This document shows, piece after piece, positions 54,965-60,285 of a stretch of 60,285 nucleotides of DNA. The translations under genes and the position numbers were made by a program. Within the stretch, counting starts at the first letter, position 1; each line of letters opens with the position of its first letter. Source of the stretch: Alphaproteobacteria bacterium. GTDB taxonomy: Bacteria > Pseudomonadota > Alphaproteobacteria > Rickettsiales > SXRF01. Location: positions 1-60,285 of the forward strand of contig JAGVLO010000011.1 of NCBI GenBank assembly GCA_020049775.1, written 5' to 3'. A model generated the notes under the pieces. That model worked only from the letters and a program-made list of their open reading frames with translations. It made no database searches and was not told the origin of the DNA.

Positions 54965-55323
54965 TGACCTCAACTATTCTCACAGATCAGCAACTGGAGC
55001 TGTTGCTTGTGCAGGGGCAGATGCTGGAATCGATAGAAAAGCTATTGCCAAAGGCAGAGCGCGAGGCGCTGGTTCGCTTGCAGTCGCAAGCAGCAGATGC
55101 TTATGCCGCAGGCATGTGGGAAGTGCCGGATGGTGCAGAAAAATATGTTGTACCTGCCGCTACACATCATCCGACCGTGGATGAAACACGCCACATATTA
55201 GGCGAGTCCTATGTGGGGTTGTCCGATGAAGCGGCAAAGCAAACCATTATGTCATTGATGCAATCTATGGGATTGGTTCGGGTGGTCTCAGCTGATCCGC
55301 CAGAATCTCTCCGTCAGCGCTAG
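54964..55323 (+). CDS. Small protein of unknown function coupled to clpB
   Basis: This 119-residue cytosolic protein has no signal peptide or membrane span. Helical segments ILTDQQLELLLVQGQMLESI and KAEREALVRLQSQAADAYAA come first, then a loop with GMWEVPDGAEKYVVPAATHH, and a C-terminal helix (AAKQTIMSLMQSMGLVRVV). I do not recognise the family. It overlaps the clpB stop by one base (TAATG), so it is translated from the clpB message and could be expressed under heat stress. Its stop overlaps that of the minus-strand M23 gene by 4 nt. Confidence 0.65.
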   Translation: MTSTILTDQQLELLLVQGQMLESIEKLLPKAEREALVRLQSQAADAYAAGMWEVPDGAEKYVVPAATHHPTVDETRHILGESYVGLSDEAAKQTIMSLMQSMGLVRVVSADPPESLRQR

Positions 55324-56903
55324 TCCTGGGTTTTTTTGCCGTCTTTTATATTAGCCATCGCCAGTGTGGTGGCACGCGGAATAGCGGCAAGTTTGGCGTG
55401 GATATCAGTCACATTGTTCTTGAAGGCAACCAGTTCAGGGCCTTTGAGCGTGGTTCCGGTTTTGAACTTCATACTCGACGGGTTGACCTGATCGTTGCCG
55501 GAGAGTACTTCATAATGCAGGTGCGGGCCGGTTGATGCGCCGGTTGAGCCGACATAAGCAATAATTTGCCCCTGCTTGACTTTGCGTCCGGCGGCGATGC
55601 CGCTGGCGAAGCGGCTAACATGCGCATAAGCAGTGGAGTAAGTGTTATTGTGCTTGAGGCGCACATAATTGCCGTAGCCGCCGTTTTTCCCTACGAAATC
55701 CACGGTGCCGTTACCGGCAGCATAAATAGGCGTTCCGGTTGGAGCGCCGAAATCCACGCCGCGGTGCATTTTACTATATCCTAGTATGGGGTGCGTACGC
55801 ATGCCAAAACGGGAGGTAATTTTTGCGCCGTTTATAGGCGTTTTGAGCAGCTCCTTGCGCAAGGACTCGCCTTTTTCATTGTAATAGTCGGCGTTGCCTT
55901 GCTTATCAACGAAGCGGTAGATTTTCAGGGGTTTGCCGCCAAGGCTAAGCTCTGCATATAACACATTGCCGTGGCCGACATTGTCGCCTTCTTTAGTTTG
56001 CAGGCGTTCGAACAATACGTCAATCGCATCGCCCTGTTTGATATCGCGCTGGAAATCCACATCGTAACTGTAGGCAGTGATAATTTCACCAAGCAGCCCC
56101 GCCGGTACGCCGGATTTAACACCGGTATCATACAGGCTGCTGTCGATAGGTCCTCCGGCATGCACTAGCTTTTGTTCAACCGGTATATCAATCTTTTTTA
56201 CGTCATAGGGGCGGTCTGTGCTTCCATCACGGTTATGCTTGAGTTCCACCGAAGACGTGGCGGAAAGAGGTATGGAAAGGCTGGCAATGACCGGATTTCC
56301 CGATGCATCTGGCTCTTTGTGCAGCGTAAGCGCGATATTCCTGCCTACACCCAGCGTTTTAGGGTCATAGACGGGGCGGATTGATTCCACCACCTGTTGC
56401 GCTTCTATATAGGAAACTCCGGCATCGCTGAGCAGGCTGATAAGCGTGTCACCGTTTTGTACCTTCAGGTCAAGCGACAACGGGAAGTTCCGCGTGCTGC
56501 GCTCGGGCTGCTTTTTTTCTTCGGTCACCTCAGTTTTTGATGCGGAAATAATTTCGGTCAGTGACCGTTCTTGCGCGGCCTGTCTTGCAGAAGCGGCATT
56601 TTCAGCGGATGTGTTCTGTTCTGGGGCATTACCCAGCATAAGCGCGTTTTCCAGAGCTGGCACCACTTTCTCATGGGAAATAACCCACTCGGCATTTTGC
56701 AGGTGGGGAGAAAAGGAGGTGGCGCAGCCAATACCGAAGGCCATACCCAGTACAAACCAGGAAACACGCAGACGGTTACTTCTGGAGGCAGGTAGGGAGC
56801 GAGAAACAACTCTAAGCGGATACGGCGGGTGTGAATCCGGCAGGAAGTCAGGGATAAGAACTTGATCCATCGATCTTAAGTAGCTCATTGGTGGGCGGTA
56901 CAT
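55320..56903 (-). CDS. M23 family murein endopeptidase (LytM-type)
   Basis: M23 peptidases of this type cut peptidoglycan cross-links in the periplasm, or act as cell-division activators. From the ATG at 56903 (AAGGGA 7 nt upstream) it has 527 residues. A cytoplasmic basic start precedes one membrane helix (about 50-68, VSWFVLGMAFGIGCATSF). A LysM-like or OapA-like region follows (about 145-190, LKVQNGDTLISLLSDAGVSY), then a domain typical of NlpD/MepM proteins. The C-terminal M23 domain (about 395-490) has all zinc ligands: HRGVDFGAP (His-x3-Asp) and GPHLHYEV (His-x-His). It therefore looks catalytically active. Confidence 0.93.
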   Translation of the reverse strand: MYRPPMSYLRSMDQVLIPDFLPDSHPPYPLRVVSRSLPASRSNRLRVSWFVLGMAFGIGCATSFSPHLQNAEWVISHEKVVPALENALMLGNAPEQNTSAENAASARQAAQERSLTEIISASKTEVTEEKKQPERSTRNFPLSLDLKVQNGDTLISLLSDAGVSYIEAQQVVESIRPVYDPKTLGVGRNIALTLHKEPDASGNPVIASLSIPLSATSSVELKHNRDGSTDRPYDVKKIDIPVEQKLVHAGGPIDSSLYDTGVKSGVPAGLLGEIITAYSYDVDFQRDIKQGDAIDVLFERLQTKEGDNVGHGNVLYAELSLGGKPLKIYRFVDKQGNADYYNEKGESLRKELLKTPINGAKITSRFGMRTHPILGYSKMHRGVDFGAPTGTPIYAAGNGTVDFVGKNGGYGNYVRLKHNNTYSTAYAHVSRFASGIAAGRKVKQGQIIAYVGSTGASTGPHLHYEVLSGNDQVNPSSMKFKTGTTLKGPELVAFKNNVTDIHAKLAAIPRATTLAMANIKDGKKTQD

Positions 56904-57197
56904 TGCATATCCCTTTAAGCGATTTTCGCTGCAGTGCCAACTACTAATATAACATATTCCAACTTTTTTGTCTGGCATATCAAATTTGTCTTGACGAAGT
57001 CTTAACACGACATTAGATTACGCGCCTCCGCAGATAGGGAGCGAAACTGCCTAAACATCTGATTTAAAGGGTGTTTTTGGCAAGTCACCCGGTGTATGTG
57101 GAAAAAAATATTCTGTATCAGCGGTTGCCAGCCTTGGTTTCAGGGGTTTGGTCACTGCTTTTTAGATGAAAACATTTTGAAAGATAAGGGTATTTAA
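56904..57197. other. Divergent control region between the M23 gene and the str operon
   Basis: This 294-bp interval holds a well-formed plus-strand promoter at 56991-57019 and then a leader of roughly 170 nt before rpsL. On the minus strand a TATGTTATATT stretch near 56945 could be the -10 of the M23 gene. I see no small gene and no clear attenuator hairpin. Confidence 0.6.
56991..57019 (+). promoter_or_regulatory. Sigma-70 type promoter of the str operon
   Basis: TTGACG (56991-56996) and TAGATT (57014-57019) are separated by exactly 17 bp, close to the housekeeping consensus TTGACA and TATAAT. It lies about 175 bp upstream of rpsL, a spacing common for ribosomal operons with long leaders. 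Confidence 0.6.
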
Positions 57198-57569
57198 ATG
57201 CCAACCATTAATCAGTTGGTCTCAAAGCCGCGCAAATCTGTTGCAAAACGCAACAAAGTACCGGCATTGCAGGCCTGCCCGCAGAAGCGCGGCGTATGCA
57301 CCCAGGTAAAGACCGTTACGCCTAAGAAGCCGAACTCGGCTCTGCGTAAAGTGGCCCGCATTCGCCTCACCAACGGACATGAAGTGTTTGGATATATTCC
57401 CGGCGAAGGCCACAACCTTCAGGAACACTCTGTAGTACTCATCCGCGGCGGTCGCGTAAAGGACTTGCCAGGTGTTCGCTACCATATCATTCGCGGCACG
57501 CTGGATACCCAGGGTGTCAAAAACCGTAAACAGTCTCGCTCCGCTTACGGCGCGAAACGTCCGAAATAA
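57198..57569 (+). CDS. rpsL: Small ribosomal subunit protein uS12
   Basis: S12 lies at the decoding centre of the 30S subunit. The 123-residue product has the universal blocks [20 protein letters not shown] and [20 protein letters not shown], then [10 protein letters not shown]. The lysines whose mutation gives streptomycin resistance (in TPKKPNS and GGRVKDLP) are the wild-type residues. AAGGG precedes its ATG. It is the first gene of the str operon. Confidence 0.98.
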   Translation: MPTINQLVSKPRKSVAKRNKVPALQACPQKRGVCTQVKTVTPKKPNSALRKVARIRLTNGHEVFGYIPGEGHNLQEHSVVLIRGGRVKDLPGVRYHIIRGTLDTQGVKNRKQSRSAYGAKRPK

Positions 57570-57583
57570 TATAGGATATAGCT

Positions 57584-58054
57584 ATGTCACGTCGTCACGC
57601 TGCGAAAAAAAGAGAAGTACTGCCGGATGCTAAGTTCGGTGATGTGGTGCTTACCAAACTCATCAACACTATGATGTTTGACGGTAAGAAGTCCGCTGCC
57701 GAAGCCATTACTTATGAAGCGCTGGACATTATCCAGAAAAAGACCAGCCAGGATCCTCTGAAGTTTTTCCATGATGCGCTTAACAACATCAAGCCGTCAG
57801 TAGAAGTTCGCTCACGCCGCGTGGGTGGTGCTACCTATCAGGTGCCGACCGAAGTCCGCGAAGAGCGCCGCCTTGCACTGGCACTGCGCTGGCTGATTGC
57901 CGCTGCGCGTGACCGCAAGGAAAAGACTATGCGCGACCGTATCGCTGCTGAACTGATGGATGCAGCCAATGGCCGCGGCGGTGCCGTGACCAAGCGCGAA
58001 AACACTCACAAGATGGCCGAAGCTAACAAGGCCTTCTCACACTATCGCTGGTAA
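57584..58054 (+). CDS. rpsG: Small ribosomal subunit protein uS7
   Basis: S7 nucleates assembly of the 30S head and touches E-site tRNA. The 156-residue length is normal. The N-terminus [20 protein letters not shown] and the blocks KVRSRRVGG-like [20 protein letters not shown] and [17 protein letters not shown] are typical. It starts 14 bp after rpsL in the standard operon order. Confidence 0.98.
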   Translation: MSRRHAAKKREVLPDAKFGDVVLTKLINTMMFDGKKSAAEAITYEALDIIQKKTSQDPLKFFHDALNNIKPSVEVRSRRVGGATYQVPTEVREERRLALALRWLIAAARDRKEKTMRDRIAAELMDAANGRGGAVTKRENTHKMAEANKAFSHYRW

Positions 58055-58070
58055 GGGAGATACTAATACA

Positions 58071-60146
58071 ATGCCACGTAATACTCCCTTAAAAGACTAT
58101 CGCAATATTGGTATTTGCGCGCATATCGACGCTGGTAAGACGACGACGACTGAGCGCATCCTTTATTATACCGGCAAGTCCCACAAGATCGGTGAAGTAC
58201 ATGAAGGTGCTGCCACCATGGACTGGATGGAACAGGAACAAGAGCGCGGTATTACCATTACCTCCGCTGCTACCACCTGCTTCTGGAAGAACCAGCGCAT
58301 CAACATCATTGATACCCCCGGCCACGTTGACTTTACCATTGAAGTAGAGCGCTCCATGCGCGTACTCGACGGTGCCGTTACCGTATTCGACTCCGTAGCA
58401 GGCGTTGAGCCGCAGTCTGAAACCGTATGGCGTCAGGCGGACAAGTACAACGTTCCGCGTATCTGCTTCGTAAACAAGATGGACCGTATCGGCGCCAACT
58501 TCGAACGCACCGTGCAGATGATGATTGACCGTCTCGGCACCGTGCCGCTCGTTATTCAGCTCCCCATCGGTTCTGAAGACAAGTTCGAAGGCATCGTTGA
58601 CCTGGTCAAAATGAAAGAAATCGTGTGGAAGGGTGAAGAACTCGGCGCGAAATTCGACGAAGTTGAGATCCGCGCAGAACTTTCTGAAAAAGCCAAGGCT
58701 GCTCGCACCAAGATGATTGAAACCGCCGTCGAAATGGATGATGCGGTAATGGAAAAGTACCTCGCCGGTACCGAGCCGACCGAAGCTGAGCTGAAAGAAT
58801 GCATCCGTAAGGGTACTGTTGCTTTCAAGTTTGTTCCGGTGACCACGGGTGCTGCGTTCAAGAATAAGGGCGTTCAACCGATGCTCGATGCGGTTGTTGA
58901 TTTCCTCCCAAGCCCGCTTGATATTCCTTCGGTTAAGGGTATCGATGTAAAGACTGAAGCAGAAGTGACCCGTAAAGCCGATGACGCTGAAAAATTCTCC
59001 GGCCTTGCGTTCAAGATTATGACCGATCCTTTCGTAGGCTCTCTGACCTTCGTCCGTATTTATTCAGGCACACTGTCTTCCGGTTCTTATGTACAGAATA
59101 CCGTAAAAGACAACCGCGAGCGCGTAGGCCGAATGTTGCTGATGCACGCAAACAGCCGCGAAGACGTAAAAGAAGCCTATGCTGGCGACATCGTTGCTCT
59201 TGCTGGCCTCAAAAATACCACCACTGGCGACACGCTGTGCGATGTTGACAGTCAGGTGATTCTGGAACGTATGGAATTCCCTGAGCCGGTTATCGAGCTT
59301 GCTATTGAGCCGAAAACCAAGGCCGACCAGGAAAAGATGGGTATGGCCCTCGGCCGTCTTGTCTCTGAAGATCCAAGCTTGCGTGTTTCCACGAATGAAG
59401 AAACCGGCCAGACCATTCTTAAGGGTATGGGCGAGTTGCACCTCGAAATTATCGTGGACCGCATGAAGCGCGAATTCAAGGTAGAAGCTAACGTCGGTGC
59501 GCCGCAGGTAGCTTACCGTGAAACCATTACCCAGAAGAAACAGATCGATTACACCCACAAGAAACAGTCGGGTGGTTCCGGTCAGTTTGCCCGCGTCATC
59601 ATTGATTTCGAGCCGTTGAAGCCGGGTGAAGGTTTCGTATTCGAAAGCAAGATTGTCGGCGGTTCCGTGCCGAAGGAATATATCCCGGGTGTTGAAAAAG
59701 GCCTTGAGGCTTCGCTGTCTAACGGCGTTGTTGCCGGCTTCCCGATGATTGACTTCAAAGCCACTCTGGTGGATGGCGCATACCACGATGTTGACTCCAG
59801 CGCGCTGGCGTTCGAAATCGCGGCCCGCGCTTCTTTCCGCGAAGGCCTGCCGAAATGCGGTCCGGTGCTGCTTGAGCCGATCATGAAGGTCGAAGTGGTA
59901 ACTCCGGAAGATTACATGGGCGACGTCATTGGTGACTTGTCATCACGCCGTGGTCAGGTAACCGGTATGGATTCTCGCGGTAATGCCCGCGTAGTCGATG
60001 CCATGGTGCCGCTGGGTTCCATGTTCGGTTATGTAAACACGCTGCGTTCTATGTCTCAGGGCCGCGCGCAGTACAGTATGGAGTTCCACCACTACGAGCA
60101 GGTTCCAAGCAACGTAGCGGAAGAAATCAAGAAAAAAGTAGCGTAA
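58071..60146 (+). CDS. fusA: Elongation factor G
   Basis: EF-G is the GTPase that drives translocation on the ribosome. The 691-residue length is normal. G1 is [20 protein letters not shown]3 is [16 protein letters not shown], and G4 is NKMD. Domain IV includes [14 protein letters not shown], and the C-terminal domain V has [18 protein letters not shown]. Codon use is strongly biased, as expected for a highly expressed gene. It starts 16 bp after rpsG. Confidence 0.98.
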   Translation: MPRNTPLKDYRNIGICAHIDAGKTTTTERILYYTGKSHKIGEVHEGAATMDWMEQEQERGITITSAATTCFWKNQRINIIDTPGHVDFTIEVERSMRVLDGAVTVFDSVAGVEPQSETVWRQADKYNVPRICFVNKMDRIGANFERTVQMMIDRLGTVPLVIQLPIGSEDKFEGIVDLVKMKEIVWKGEELGAKFDEVEIRAELSEKAKAARTKMIETAVEMDDAVMEKYLAGTEPTEAELKECIRKGTVAFKFVPVTTGAAFKNKGVQPMLDAVVDFLPSPLDIPSVKGIDVKTEAEVTRKADDAEKFSGLAFKIMTDPFVGSLTFVRIYSGTLSSGSYVQNTVKDNRERVGRMLLMHANSREDVKEAYAGDIVALAGLKNTTTGDTLCDVDSQVILERMEFPEPVIELAIEPKTKADQEKMGMALGRLVSEDPSLRVSTNEETGQTILKGMGELHLEIIVDRMKREFKVEANVGAPQVAYRETITQKKQIDYTHKKQSGGSGQFARVIIDFEPLKPGEGFVFESKIVGGSVPKEYIPGVEKGLEASLSNGVVAGFPMIDFKATLVDGAYHDVDSSALAFEIAARASFREGLPKCGPVLLEPIMKVEVVTPEDYMGDVIGDLSSRRGQVTGMDSRGNARVVDAMVPLGSMFGYVNTLRSMSQGRAQYSMEFHHYEQVPSNVAEEIKKKVA

Positions 60147-60186
60147 TTTTAGAAACAACTATCGAACGTATCGTCGGAGAATTGAT

Positions 60187-60285
60187 ATGACCAAAGAGAA
60201 ATTTGAACGCACAAAGCCGCACTGCAACATCGGCACGATTGGTCACGTTGACCATGGCAAGACGAGCTTGACGGCAGCGATCACG
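60187..60285 (+). CDS. tuf: Elongation factor Tu, N-terminal part only
   Basis: EF-Tu delivers aminoacyl-tRNA to the ribosome. Only 33 codons lie in the window; the gene runs off the end. They include [20 protein letters not shown] and the P-loop [14 protein letters not shown], which are diagnostic of EF-Tu. GGAGAA lies 7 nt before the ATG. It follows fusA in the standard str operon order, with a 40-bp gap. Confidence 0.96.
   Translation, partial: MTKEKFERTKPHCNIGTIGHVDHGKTSLTAAIT

Noticed and set aside
58089-59786. Long minus-strand frames opposite fusA
   Set aside because: Shadows of a highly biased, universally conserved gene.

Overview
The window comes from an alphaproteobacterium of moderate GC content. 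Three things point there: two adjacent DUF2336 proteins, a DUF4167 protein directly after prmC, and the familiar core order ubiG / lysC / ptsP / ispG-hisS / prfA-prmC-DUF4167 / clpB. It also carries a Cpa-type Tad locus. The left end holds a P-type (VirB) type IV secretion cluster with several pilin genes and a VirB4 whose nucleotide-binding motifs have decayed. That combination recalls the rickettsial 'rvh' systems. I infer a relative of, or neighbour to, Rickettsiales that still keeps ubiquinone, isoprenoid and aspartate-family genes and a pilus. The exact lineage cannot be fixed from sequence reading alone.

Layout. (1) 1-7.8 kb, minus strand, visibly AT-richer: three tandem virB2-like pilins, then a terminator, then degenerate virB4, virB6, virB8, virB9 and the start of virB10 (cut by the window edge). 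No virB3, virB7, virB11 or virD4 is seen here. (2) 8-10.7 kb: ridA on the plus strand, facing a minus-strand atoD-atoA-traX-like operon. (3) 11-16.4 kb, plus: two DUF2336 paralogs, nadK, a cold-shock protein and typA. (4) 16.5-24.4 kb, plus: cpaB-cpaC-cpaD-cpaE-cpaF-tadB-tadC, a Tad machine without its pilin, prepilin peptidase or minor pilins, followed by uvrB and a 61-residue orphan. (5) 26.6-32.1 kb, minus: rnd with two acidic orphan paralogs behind it, a 507-residue orphan, and a DUF167 gene. (6) 32-38 kb: aspS, a Tat-exported MepK-like endopeptidase converging on an L,D-transpeptidase, a GC-rich membrane-anchored orphan, a nitrilase-family amidase and marC. (7) 38-55 kb: ubiG divergent from a TPR-methyltransferase, a GNAT, and a long compact plus-strand run lysC-orphan-nitronate monooxygenase-ptsP-rodZ-like-ispG-hisS-prfA-prmC-DUF4167; then DUF3108 (minus), clpB and an orphan. 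(8) 55-60 kb: an M23 endopeptidase divergent from the str operon rpsL-rpsG-fusA-tuf (tuf cut by the window edge), which has a well-formed promoter.

The points most worth a second look are: the ATPase-dead VirB4 with three pilins that carry paired cysteines; a 22-bp dyad repeated at the two ends of the pilin block; the tandem acidic paralogs behind rnd; AT-rich patches inside aspS and hisS that look like recombination tracts; a 10-bp inverted repeat before the Tad operon; and two exact TTAA-N7-TTAA CtrA-like boxes. No tRNA, rRNA, CRISPR array or insertion sequence was recognised.
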